Source of the DNA: Volvox africanus
Taxonomy: Eukaryota; Chlorophyta; Chlorophyceae; Chlamydomonadales; Volvocaceae
Length of the DNA stretch: 64,000 bases
NCBI GenBank assembly: GCA_030268105.1
Contig: BSDZ01000079.1
Coordinates: 2,485,501 to 2,549,500 of the forward strand
Reading direction: 5' to 3'
The notes beneath the pieces were generated by a model that saw nothing but the letters and a program-made list of their open reading frames with translations, searched no databases and was not told the origin of the DNA. The position numbers and the translations under genes were made by a program. Each line of letters starts with the position of its first letter. The stretch's first letter is position 1. This document shows, piece by piece, positions 1-10,316 of this stretch.

Positions 1-698
1 CTTAAAGGCAGGAGTTTTGAGGAGGAGGTTCTGTTGGGAGGAAAGGGGGAGAGAGTCAGGGAGGTAGAGACAAGGGGAGGACGGTCTAGTTGTCGAGGAG
101 GGGAAGGGAGAGGGTGGAGGGTTTCGTAGCTAGAGGTTCCTGTGTCCAGGCTTTGGGTCCTTAGGGTTTGAGGGGGGGGGTCAGCGAGAGAGGTCTTTCC
201 TTTTTGTGCAGTGCAGGTGTCTGCGGGGCCAGCTTTGGGTGGGGCCGGAAGGCTTTCTAGGGGGGCGCCAGATCGGCTTGTCATCCCCCCCTCCGCCTCT
301 TGTTGGGTTCTTTCGGCTTGGCTGTGTAAGAGTGTGCTTTCCTGCTGGTGTTTCTCCTCCGAGGGGATCTGTGTGTGTCTGTCAGGCTCTTGCCAGGTCA
401 GTTTCGGGTTAGAGGAGAGGTTTCCCCGTCCTTTGAGCAGCTAGGTGTCCCCCGTTTTCTGTTGGGCCTTTCTGTGGTTTCTTGGTGGCCCTGAGTGCTC
501 TGTGAGTGGCCAGGCGAGAGCCTGTGAGGGCTCGCTGGCCCTAGTGAGAGGGGTAGCACGTGGCAGGACAGACAGACAAAGCCACGTGTTCCTCCCCTGC
601 GCTGTGGCTCGGTCCGGTCAGGACCCCCGGTGCTCGTCTTTGAAGGGCGAGTCGCCCACAGTGTAACACCCATAATACATACATACATACATACATAG
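1..698 (+). mobile_element. LINE (L1-type) 3' end, copy 1, 5' end outside the window
   Basis: This is the 3' untranslated part of a non-LTR retrotransposon. It is nearly identical to 770-1456 and 2212-2891. It starts inside the window edge at the point equivalent to just before the stop codon of copy 3, and ends with a CATA-rich tail at 671-697. The small open frames inside it recur in all three copies only because the DNA repeats, so they are not genes. The identification as a LINE 3' end rests on copy 3, where the same sequence follows a reverse-transcriptase C-terminal zinc-knuckle frame. Confidence 0.8.
671..698 (+). repeat. CATA microsatellite tail of LINE copy 1
   Basis: This is a run of five to six CATA units closing copy 1 of the LINE. 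Shorter versions close copy 2 (1441-1456) and copy 3 (2884-2891). It acts as the junction with the next copy downstream. Confidence 0.85.
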
Positions 699-1456
699 TT
701 GGCACGCAAATGCGGTGTGCAGTTCCGGTTGACATCACCGACCATGGAGCAGCAAGAACAGAGCAGGGGCTTAAAGGCAGGAGTTTTGAGGAGGAGGTTC
801 TGTGGGAGGAAAGGGGGAGAGAGTCAGGGAGGTAGAGACAAGGAGAGGGCGGTCTAGTTCTCGAGGAGGGGAAGGGAGAGGGTGGAGGGTTTCGTGGCTA
901 GAGGTTCCTGTGTCCAGGCTTCGGGTCCTTAGGGTTTTAGGAGGGGTCAGCGAGAGAGGTCTTTCCTTTTTGTGCAGTGCAGGTGTCTGCAGGGCCAGCT
1001 TTGGGTGGGGCCGGAAGGCTTTCTAGGGGGGCGCCAGTTTGGCTTGTCATCCCCCCCTCCGCCTCTTGTTGGGTTCTTTCGGCTTGGCTGTGTAAGGGTG
1101 TGCTTTCCTGCTGGTGTTTCTCCTCTGAGGGGATCTGTGTGTGTCTGTCAGGCTCTTGCCAGGTCAGTTTCGGGTTAGAGGAGAGGTTTCCCCGTCCTTT
1201 GAGCAGCTAGGTGTCCCCCGTTTTCTGTTGGGCCTTTCTGTGGTTTCTTGGTGGCCCTGAGTGCTCTGTGAGTGGCCAGGCGAGAGCCTGTGAGGGCTCG
1301 CTGGCCCTAGTGAGAGGGGTAGCACGTGGCAGGACAGACAGACAAAGCCACGTGTTCCTCCCCTGCGCTGTGGCTCGGTCCGGTCAGGACCCCCAGTGCT
1401 CGTCTTTGAAGGGCGAGTCGCCCACAGTGTAACACCCATAAAATACATACATACAT
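699..1456 (+). mobile_element. LINE (L1-type), copy 2, severely 5'-truncated
   Basis: This second copy begins with the last ~70 bp of the element's coding region (699-769, matching 2139-2211), followed by the ~670 bp 3' UTR and a CATA tail at 1438-1456. Its 5' junction falls directly on the CATA tail of copy 1: copy 1 reads catacatag before ttggcac, and the intact element reads ccatag before ttggcac. The junction therefore shares CATAG microhomology. Such junctions are typical of target-primed reverse transcription ending in 5' truncation. The pattern implies that copy 2 inserted into the tail of copy 1. Confidence 0.8.
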
Positions 1457-2891
1457 TGGCGTTTGGTGGTCGATGGGATACCCATGCCTGGCAACACACA
1501 TCTTTCCAGGGTGCCCATCAAACCATGTGGGTGTGGCAGCTATGGAGCTGATACTGATCAACCTTGCTCCCCACGCCTGCACCACTTCTGGGAGTGCCCT
1601 AAAGCCAAGGCGGTGCGAGAACAGATCGACAGACATCTGCCATTGCCGACATCAGCCACCATTGAAGGGGGCATGACCAGGCAATTGCTATGGCTTGTCC
1701 AAGCACCTCCCGGTTGCAAGCAGGCCCCTTGGGATGTGATAGCTTTGGCAGCCTTATCTTCTATTGAATATGGCAGGCACTGTTTCCGGGCGGCAACCAG
1801 GGAACACAGGCCACAGGGGCCTTCTACCCACGGACGGCAGCAGCAACAACAGACCCACACAGCAGAGCAGGGACCCCGTCAACGGGCTATTACTGACTTC
1901 TTCAACCGTTCAGGGGGGTTCCCTCAAGAGGAAGAGGAAGATGCCAACACCCATCCAATCCTCTCTACGACACAGCCAGCAATGGACACTCCAACACAAA
2001 CAGCAGCCTCACCCCTGGACCGTGCGCGAGCCCGTACAGTTGCCGACTTTTGGGCACGCTTGCATTCTTTTGCAGCGTTGGGTATCCCTCACTATGGCTG
2101 GGATCGGGTGGGAACACAACATCCCATCCTAGCCATAGTTGGCACACAAATGCGGTGTGCAGTTCCGGTTGACATCACCGGCCATGGAGCAGCAAGAACA
2201 GAGCAGGGGCTTTAAGGCAGGAGTTTTGAGGAGGAGGTTCTGTTGGGAGGAAAGGGGGAGAGAGTCAGGGAGGTAGAGACAAGGGGAGGACGGTCTAGTT
2301 GTCGAGGAGGGGAAGGGAGAGGGTGGAGGGTTTCGTGGCTAGAGGTTCCTGTGTCCAGGCTTTGGGTCCTTAGGGTTTTGGGGGGGGGGTCAGCGAGAGA
2401 GGTCTTTCCTTTTTGTGCAGTGCAGGTGTCTGCGGGGCCAGCTTTGGGTGGGGCCGGAAGGCTTTCTAGGGGGGCGCCAGATCGGCTTGTCATCCCCCCC
2501 TCCGCCTCTTGTTGGGTTCTTTCGGCTTGGCTGTGTAAGAGTGTGCTTTCCTGCTGGTGTTTCTCCTCCGAGGGGATCTGTGTGTGTCTGTCAGGCTCTT
2601 GCCAGGTCAGTTTCGGGTTAGAGGAGAGGTTTCCCCGTCCTTTGAGCAGCTAGATGTCCCCCGTTTTCTGTTGGGCCCTTCTGTGGTTTCTTGGTGGCCC
2701 TGAGTGCTCTGTAAGTGGCCAGGCGAGAGCCTGTGAGGGCTCGCTGGCCCTAGTGAGAGGGGTAGCACGTGGCAGGACAGACAGACAAAGCCACGTGTTC
2801 CTCCCCTGCGCTGTGGCTCGGTCCGGTCAGGACCCCCGGTGCTCGTCTTTGAAGGGCGAGTCGCCCACAGTGTAACACCCATAAAATACAT
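1457..2891 (+). mobile_element. LINE (L1-type), copy 3, with C-terminal part of ORF2
   Basis: This is the longest copy. It starts directly at the CATA tail of copy 2 and retains about 250 codons of the element's ORF, ending with the TAA at 2213-2215. That frame has a CCHC-like zinc knuckle (CGC ... HHFWEC, about 1530-1600), characteristic of the region after the reverse transcriptase in algal and plant L1-type elements. A poly-Gln tract and a low-complexity linker follow. The rest (2216-2891) is the 3' UTR and short CATA tail. Reverse transcriptase and endonuclease domains are absent, so this copy cannot be autonomous. Confidence 0.8.
1463..2215 (+). pseudogene. LINE ORF2 C-terminal fragment (zinc-knuckle region)
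   Basis: This open frame of about 250 codons is the surviving 3' end of a retrotransposon polyprotein. Visible features are the Cys/His knuckle CGC-x(n)-HHFWEC near its start, a run of glutamines near 1840, a Glu-rich patch near 1930, and a tail rich in Thr and Gln. There is no upstream ATG context because the copy is 5'-truncated within the ORF, so it is a fragment rather than a gene. The same last 23 or so codons are present in copy 2 at 699-769, showing that both derive from one family. Confidence 0.7.
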
Positions 2892-3171
2892 GCGAGCTGA
2901 CCGGGAGCAGATTGATTGCGCCGCTAATCGATGCGCTAGATTATGCTGTTGGACGCTGGTGATGAACACCTCTGGACCCAAGAAATACATCCTGACGTCG
3001 ATGGGGGTGAATGGATGAGGGCATCCCTCGAGAAGGGAGCCACTAGCATATTAATGGGTCGCTGGTGAGGAATGCCTTGTAAACACCACCCTGTAACGCT
3101 CACGTACATACACGCACTCCACTCCACTCCACATTTTCTCCGCTCGCCAGCCCCACATCCCGCGCGCTCAC

Positions 3172-4985
3172 CCGGACGTGCGGGGTTTTGACCAGCTCCT
3201 CCACGGACGGTAACGTCGCATTCGCCATGTGGCACGGCAGGCAGCGTGGCGCGTGCGCATTGGGCTGGTAGCTCAGGTACCAGAGATTGTCGGATAAGGC
3301 GAGCGGCAGACTCGGATCAAAAGAGGCCAACATGCGCTTCACCGGCTCCATGAAGAACAAGGTGTCTGCGGAGAAGGCAACGCAATCGTGGGCAGGTACC
3401 CAGATCGCCAGTTGTGTGTGTGTAGGTATGCCAATGCAGTCAAGGCACAGTATGCGGCCAAAGCTGTGCTCAACGTTGTGTTTGTAGTACGTGCGACTTG
3501 GGGAAGGTCTTAACAGCGCCTCAGGGCTCTATTGGGATGGGCGGCGTGAGCGGGTAGCCAGTAGGACGGCGCTATATACAAACATACATATATATAATAT
3601 AAACCCTATATATATATATATATGCCACGGACCGCGGAGCAGCAATGACGGTTGTCGGTAGTAGCGGTTGTGACTGTTCACGGTATTGTGGGCGAATCCT
3701 GGTATGAATTGTCCCGGCGCGGATACGCACGAAACATCCTGGCTGCGGGGGGTTGTCACGAATTCTAACATCGTCACTGCCTTGGGGTTCAGTGAGAATG
3801 TCATCGAGCCCCGTTAAGGGATTCGTGCTGCAGCTACCCACAACATTGATCTCCAGGTTCGTCAGTCCGTGCTAAATCCCCAGCAAGCATCCGTGCTCTG
3901 GTCCCTCTTCCCATGTCATCTTTATCGTACCATCATCACCATACAGCATCCACTTGTACGTCTCTCCGAAGTGCCTGCCGAAGGGCGTGTGTGCGCATGC
4001 ATGAGTGCCAAAAAATGGTTATTGCATCAAACGACAGAGAAAAGGGCTGAGGGAAAGGAAAAAAATATTGGCAGCTTGGAATAATTCGGCACTGCGCCCG
4101 ACGCAATGCCAGGGGCACTGTTTTGTGGCCCTGGCGTGAGGGGCCGTGTCCGCCCTCCGATCACTAGGTTCAGTTGCACGTAGATAGCACCTTGAGGTGC
4201 GCCTTGAGGACACCTGTGGGCTCCCCGCCCTCGCCCGCATCTCCCCGCCCCCTCAAGGACATACAACCTACTCCGCCCCTGCATACTGCCCCAAATCTCT
4301 TACTCACCCCGCCCGCCGCAGCATCCACATCTATACCACCTCCCAACGTTCCCCAACCCGACATCTCCGCACGGGCTCGTTATAACAAATCAGGGTGTGA
4401 GGGGCTAGTGAAGAACAAAACACAGCACAACAGACAGCGGTCCTACCGGTGTGCAGCGAAGGGCGCCACCGCCGCCCGCGTGTCGCCCTGCTTGGTGCCG
4501 TGTGCTGTGCCGCCCAACAGGTCGTGGCGGTCGTCTGGGAAGAAGGCATAGGACTCGTTGTGCACTTCACCCTCCAAGTTGAGACGAGTGAGGGATTCCT
4601 CGAGGTCCTGGTCAATCAAGATGAATGCGCGGATCCTGTTGCGCCACGCGCGAGTGGACCTGGTCAGCGGCATACGCTCGCGGCAGGACCCTGTGGTGAA
4701 CACGAAATCATCCTCGATAAGTGGCTGCTGCTGATCCCGCTGTCTGTCCTGATGGAGTGATGACTGTGTTGAGTGCGAGTTAGAGGATTTGGAGTTGAGT
4801 GGAGGTACTTGCGCCAGGTTTAGGATGGATTCCAGAAGTGGGTCGTCATAGTAGGGGCTGTCTGCCGGCGGGGACGAACGGGGCACTGCGTTGCTGCCCG
4901 AAGTTACGAGTAGCTGCAGCAAGAGCAGCAGCGGTAGATGGCAGGAGGACCGCACATGTGGCATCAGACGAGCGATCCGGATCAT
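3172..4985 (-). CDS. Fringe-like glycosyltransferase (GT31-type), 3' exons not seen
   Basis: Three exons can be joined in one frame: 4447-4985, 3931-3974 and 3172-3365. The N-terminus (MIRIARLMPH, then a Leu-rich stretch) looks like a signal peptide or signal anchor. A low-complexity stem follows, then the start of the catalytic domain (FVFTTGSCRER, RSTRAWRNRIRAFI, FFPDD). Exon 2 gives KWMLYGDD and exon 3 completes the metal-binding DDD followed by TLFFMEPVKRM, then LPLALSDNLWY and the CLPCH cysteine motif. The intron at 3366-3930 splits the third Asp codon of the DXD motif. The protein should act in the secretory pathway, adding sugars to extracellular glycoproteins (family knowledge). A consensus donor (GTGAGC at 3171) leads left toward the LINE array. 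The C-terminal domain of the complete paralogue at 10.3-13.8 kb is not found between 2892 and 3171, so the gene is either disrupted by the array or carries it in an intron. Confidence 0.8.
3574..3624. repeat. TA/CATA-rich microsatellite in intron
   Basis: An AT-rich run of TA dinucleotides with CATA units lies in intron 2 of the fringe-like glycosyltransferase. No gene function is attributed to it. Confidence 0.8.
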
Positions 4986-5551
4986 CGGAGCTCATACACG
5001 TCGTCTATCCGTTTCAGCATGTATTACGGCCGTTGAAAGCATTCTGTACAAAATACAGAGTTAATTGAGCGGTATATATCAGCACATATTGTTTCTTCTG
5101 GCATGAATATGAATCAAGCGACTTGATTGCAAGGAAAAGTTGTGCAAGCAGGGTCTGCAAATATTTCGTCTGACTTGAAGGTCATACAAAATAGCTATCA
5201 GAAATAACAAATAGGCGTTTTAATGAGTTTGGCGTAGTTTTGGTGTTGGGAAGCTTAGGAGTAACCCCAGTAGTAATAGCTGTACGAGTCGGTTGTAAGT
5301 CTCAAACGACATGGTAGTATTCAACATCACACGGCAAGCAGAAATCAGACACAATTCACGTGTAATACTTTGATAGCTACAGCTGCTGCTGGGAAACATA
5401 TCAAGGTTCAAGAAACAAGACATCCGCCCGGCCCGAAATGTTTAATGCCGCAGTTATTCTGCGAGGCATGAAGATAAATCTCACCAAAACTGAGATCTAG
5501 GCAGGGCTAATCGAAATCTGACGCTGACAACACGCGAGCGGCGTGTCAACG
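4986..5551. promoter_or_regulatory. Divergent intergenic region
   Basis: These 566 bp separate the start of the minus-strand glycosyltransferase (4985) from the start of the plus-strand thioesterase (5552). They must carry both 5' UTRs and core promoters. I see no recognisable coding sequence or clear conserved element. The short frames within it lack family similarity. Confidence 0.4.
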
Positions 5552-8077
5552 ATGTTTAACAAAAATTTCTCTTTCACGCTGCGTGCTCTGTACCTTCCTA
5601 TTCCCCACGCTCGGCTACCCCACCAGCAACAGCAACCACAACAGCTCCAGGGCCGGGCACAGCTATGCGTCGCTGCAGCACAAGCGCACGTGGGGCCCGT
5701 GCTTCAAGTCCTCGCCAAAACCGGAGCTCGATGGGGTGGATCCGCTGTACTCTTTGCTGGAGCCGCATACGCCCTAGCTCAGAGCAACCGCGCATCGGAG
5801 TCGGGAGGCACTAGCGACTTGTCATCTGATGTCATCCCTTGGGTGCGGCAGCTGGCGGAAACGAATGGCGTGGAGGAGGTGCTATCCCCCGGACAGCAAC
5901 TGCGGAAGCACCCAGTTGGAAAGCTGGTGGTTGAGCAAGACCACCTGGTAAAGGGGGCCTGGAGTGAGGTGTGAGTGAAGCGGGGTCGCGTCCACGGGGA
6001 CAACACAGGCGGCGCCGCTATCGGTCGAAACGGGATGTTTAACCTCAGACGTTTGGATGTGATGGACTACACAGTTACCCTCTCGATCATTTACCGGAGC
6101 TCGGAGCAAGCTCGATAGGTACTACGGAGGAGCTGCAAACAGAATGACTTTCCTAACCGCTTTGGTTTAGCCTGTGGACTTTGACCACCGCATGTGTGCG
6201 CGTCTGGGATGTCTGTGATCTGGGTCGGGGTCGTATCATGAATGATGAAGCCCTAACCGCGGAAGAGACCTCGGAACTTCAGAAGCCTGCCTTGTGTGAT
6301 GATTACGTGACCTCATGCGCAACCCATAGACGATGTAATTAGCCAATAATGACGACATCCGATCCAGATGGCGTCTCCTTTTTTGCCGGCTTCTTGCTCG
6401 CAACCCTCGCCTGTTGCTTAGCATCGACCGGATTTGGTCGCGTCTGTGTCCGTCCACCCACTGCAGTTTGAAACTATGGTTGCCAGCGGCCAGATTAAGG
6501 AGCTGCGCTGCTTTTATGACACTCGGCGCCGGATCTTCTATAGCGTGGCAGAGCTTGGCAAGTGCGTGTGGGCGTTCTGCGTGTCGTTGGAATGGCAGCG
6601 GCAAGGTCATGGAAGAAGGCGGAGCATGGTCGTCACCACATACCCTTTGGGCGTTGTTAGTTCGGCGCCTGCCAGGTTTGGCGCCTAGGAGTATGTTGTA
6701 GGAATGTACCGGAGGGAACTTGGGTCTTTCCTTTTCGTCTCCTGACCCTCCCGGTCGGCGCCCTAATCGCCACGCGCCTATAGACTTCACCTGCGCAATC
6801 CTGCACTCCCCGGCGACGCTGCGACTTCCCACAGGGAGGTGTGCGGGTTTCCCCAGACTGTGCACGGCGGCTTAACCGCAGCGTTGGTGGATGAGACAGC
6901 GGGTGGACTGGCGGTGGCACTGTGGCGAGCGGGTGACCTGGGCTTCCGTCCGCCTGCGTATACCGCGCGGTTGGAAGTAGACTATAAGCGAGTAAGCGGG
7001 CTACAGGGAACGGGCATCGGAGGGCATCCAATTTACTTGCAGTGTGTTGAGGGTATGTTGGGGCTCTGTGCATCCTTATCATATTAACGCATGGCACCAC
7101 TGGGATTCTGCTCATGACGACGTATCTCGCTAAACACCCCGTGGCCCAACAGAAAATCCCCAATGGTCAAATTATATTAATTTCAACCGAGGTGGAACAG
7201 CTGGCGGACCGTAAGGTACGTGTGGCCGAGGCACGGGGGGCCGTGGCTATGGCTTCAATGGGATTTGATGGGATTTGTGCCGTATGTGTTTCAGGAGTTG
7301 TGTGCGTATAGGAGGGGTGGGCAGATGAGTGGACAGGTCAAGCGGAGCGTCCAGTGAGTTGACTCTCACCCCGATTCCGGGCAGCGTACCACACCCATGC
7401 TCCAGAACAACATTAGATTGATGTTCGATGTCAGTGGGCCTCAGTAACCCAGTCTTGGGTTTTGATAAGGTTAGGGTTACGGACCTTGAGAGACCCTTTC
7501 GCATCCGTTAGGTAAGTCGCCTGAGACACTGGGCAGCCTTGCCGTGGCCGTCAGCGTAACACCCTTCTAGATGGGCGCCCCGGGAGGATAGGTGCGGATG
7601 CCGTGCAATGGAGGCGCTAAAGCGTAAAAAGTGTACCCTTGCTGCTCAATGCAACATTGCCGAGTGACAAGCCTGGTCACACTCCTGGTCATAACTCTGA
7701 CACGTTCTGAACCCTCCCGCCGAATTGTCCCTCTGACACGCACCGATTTGATCCCTCTGTAATCACAATCGGGGTTGTACCGGTGGGCTTCGTCTGCGTC
7801 TACATTGTTGGCGTGGAACAACCGGATGTAATTTGTTATCGTTGTTATTGCTGCTGCTGCTACTCCTGATGATGATGATGATGATGTTGATGTTGGTGAC
7901 CTTGCCTGTGGTGGAATGATCCAGGTATGGTTGCGGGCTAAGGTGACCAATGGCAAGGGCACTGTGTACGCCACCGGTCGGGCGCTGTTCGTAGCACCAA
8001 GGTGGTTACCCGACTGGCTGCGAACGTTAACGGGACGGAGGGATGCGGTGGCGACACCGGCAGCGGCGCGGACTTGA
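5552..8077 (+). CDS. Hotdog-fold acyl-CoA thioesterase-like protein (PaaI/THEM4 type)
   Basis: Five exons join in frame to 294 codons: 5552-5968, 6467-6561, 6835-6991, 7153-7215 and 7925-8077. The ATG at 5552 is used because the longer frame begins with GTG. Residues 1-60 are Gln-rich with basic residues, compatible with an organelle targeting peptide; a hydrophobic segment (LFAGAAYALAQ) follows. The hotdog core spans exons 2-5: CGFPQTVHGGLTAALVDE is the helix and catalytic signature, followed by ARLEVDYKR, IILISTEVEQ and GTVYATGRALFV. Family members hydrolyse acyl-CoA thioesters; the substrate here is unknown. Donors GTGTGA, GTGCGT, GTAAGC and GTACGT all lie in phase. Intron 4 (709 bp) carries GCT/GAT trinucleotide runs. 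The gene is well supported; the exact N-terminus is less sure. Confidence 0.85.
7847..7895. repeat. GCT and GAT trinucleotide runs in intron
   Basis: Adjacent short (GCT)n and (GAT)n tracts lie in the last intron of the thioesterase gene, close to the acceptor at 7924. They are simple sequence with no coding role. Confidence 0.7.
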
Positions 8078-10316
8078 GTGAGCGTGCGGTACCCATGCCG
8101 ACAATAGCTGCTATACTTTTTCCGTGTTGCTTTATTTTTCCTTTGGCAACCAGTGAACAGCAGCAGCAGCTACCCGCATTCAAGGTAAAGGGTTGAGCAG
8201 TTGCCCAGGTGGCTCCGGCACAGGGACGGGCGAGAGGGCGTATAGCCGATTGTTCGGTGCGCACAGGGGCCAGCTGCAAGGAGGGACCCAATTCGACGAG
8301 GGCAGGGGAGGGGGGCTACCTTAGCATGTTGCTTGGCTGTGCTCGATGGGCATGCAGTCTCGTGCAGGGAAGCAGAGGTGCGGAGCTGGGGGAAGTAAAA
8401 GAAAGGTGTAGCATCAGTGACCACGAGAGGATTGCAACCAGTTGCATGTCGGTATTTCTTAGCGATGCGATCTTTGCCGGTTTTGATTATCATACGAAGG
8501 CGATGAGGCTAATTGCGACGCGGTTTTATAATGAGCCTGGTGGGACGAACGTCGGGGGTTGGGGGGCAGAAGAACGGCAATAGAGCGCAGCTGTTCCGAC
8601 CTGGAACATGGCGTCCGTTTTCTTCTCTCTGTTGCAGGTTGTGTTCCGTATTCTCAAGCAGAGCTTCTCCAGAACTTTGCTTCTTAGAATGCCGTCTTTT
8701 ACGGGCATCGCTGCGATTGGGTTTAAGTTGTTTTCAGATGGATTCTTACTCGTCTGTTTGCTGTCCCATCCACTCCACCCACACTGCGCTTCGCCCGCTG
8801 ATTGGGATTGTTGACATGGACAACTAGGACAAGACTGGCTTGCTTTTGGACACTTTCCTCGTGATGTTGTGAGTGGGATCCCAACCCTTTCCTGTGTTCT
8901 GAACGCCGTTGCATTATCAGACCCGTAGCAGGGCCCTTACCACCTGTAGAGGGCTCTCGGGCGGTGGCCGCTGCAGTGCAGGTGTCTTAATTCGACCGAG
9001 AGAACTTAGGAGTCTCACGATGCAGGTTTGTACACACCAATGATGAACCTGTATTAGACTGAGCTACACTTCCCTCCCTCCAGATCGTGACGAGTGGTGC
9101 GAGGGGAGTCTGGTTCTGAGATTTTTGTCCACTTTTGGTGGCGCAAAAAGTTTCCAATTATGTCGAAGATGAGCGGAAAATGCTCCTGGTTGTGCCCCTT
9201 CTGAGCCGGTCAGGCACATGGACGTTGGAATATGAAGGTCTCAGAGCGACTTGCAAAAAGGCCATGAGGTACCACCTATCTTCTCCTCATCTCATTACAA
9301 CCAAAGAGCCTCATACGCTACGCATTTACACAACCCGAAGGGTGTCCGACTAGTGCCATTCATCCAGATGAGATCCATCAGACAAGAGACTGCACGCGCC
9401 GATCTATCTTCCCCTGCCGTCATTAAGGCTTCCCATTTTAAACCCCTATATTCCCTATAACCCAAAATGCGCCTCTGTCGCACATTCCGAGCCATCCCGG
9501 TTAAATGAAATGTACACTCCTGCAACAGATAGGTAAGGAAAGATAGATAGGCAGGCAAGGAGACGGACAGAAAAGAAAGGTAGGAGCAAATTATTCGCGA
9601 GCGTTTGCAGGTTAAAATTGCAAACTCGTTCTTCCGGGCCCCGGATGAATACGAGCTAGTAGTGCAAAGAACACACGCGTTGCACACTCAGCCGGACTAA
9701 TAGCGCTTCATCCAGCCACAGCAACAACAGCGGCCGATGTGATATGCCCCCATCTTCAAATAAATTGGCAGTTTGTGAAATCCACTTGCGTCCCGTGTCC
9801 ATAATGCCGCCCGCCTGCTATGATATTTCCCTTCAGCACGTGGCCGCGCTCCCAATCGAACACATTGTGCGGTTTCCTCGAAACATCACCTTACGCATGA
9901 AGCCTCCACGCATCCCCATTCACTTGTCAGACGCCGCGACCCCAACAGTCCACACGAGTTACAAAAACATATGCCGCAGCAGGAAGAGTGGCACCAACCC
10001 GCCCGTCCTGATAGCTAGGACAAGGGACACGGGGCAACGTCTAAACGCCAGTACCAATACCACCAAAAGTCTGTGAAAACCTAGATCCCTTATTTTACAG
10101 CTGCCCAGTTAGACATATGTGCCAACGTGCCCCGTCGACCAGGTGGATTTGCCCCTCTCCTTCGGGGCTCCCTCCTCTGCCACTGTGTAAGCTCCTGATG
10201 TCGTCTCATGTCATCTGAACTTCGTCTGCTATCACGCATACCCGCTCGCGCTGTATCGCTGCCATCTCAGTCCCCATCATCTTGCGACCTAACTTTGGGG
10301 CGCTCTCCATGTCCTC
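8078..10316. other. Intergenic, convergent 3' ends
   Basis: These are about 2.2 kb between the stop of the plus-strand thioesterase and the stop of the minus-strand glycosyltransferase. The region should hold both 3' UTRs. A minus-strand TGTAA lies at 10095-10099. The open frames here (for example 8209-8583 and 9744-10076) show no family similarity or exon-like joining, and I do not call a gene. A GATA/GGCA-rich low-complexity stretch lies near 9530-9590. Confidence 0.5.
10095..10099 (-). terminator. Probable poly(A) signal TGTAA
   Basis: TGTAA on the minus strand (TTACA on plus) lies 218 nt past the stop of the fringe-like glycosyltransferase. TGTAA is the usual polyadenylation motif in volvocine algae (established knowledge). 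A 5-mer match is weak evidence on its own. Confidence 0.4.

Noticed and set aside
206..2653. Three sets of near-identical small ORFs at 206-444, 972-1210 and 2415-2653
   Set aside because: They are repeats of the LINE 3' UTR DNA; both frames are equally conserved, so conservation reflects recent copying, not coding.
6236..6865. 209-codon minus-strand ORF across thioesterase introns and exons
   Set aside because: Overlaps plus-strand exons that join in frame into a recognised hotdog domain; no similarity on the minus strand.
9744..10076. 110-codon plus-strand ORF
   Set aside because: Lies in the expected 3' flank of the minus-strand glycosyltransferase and has no similarity.
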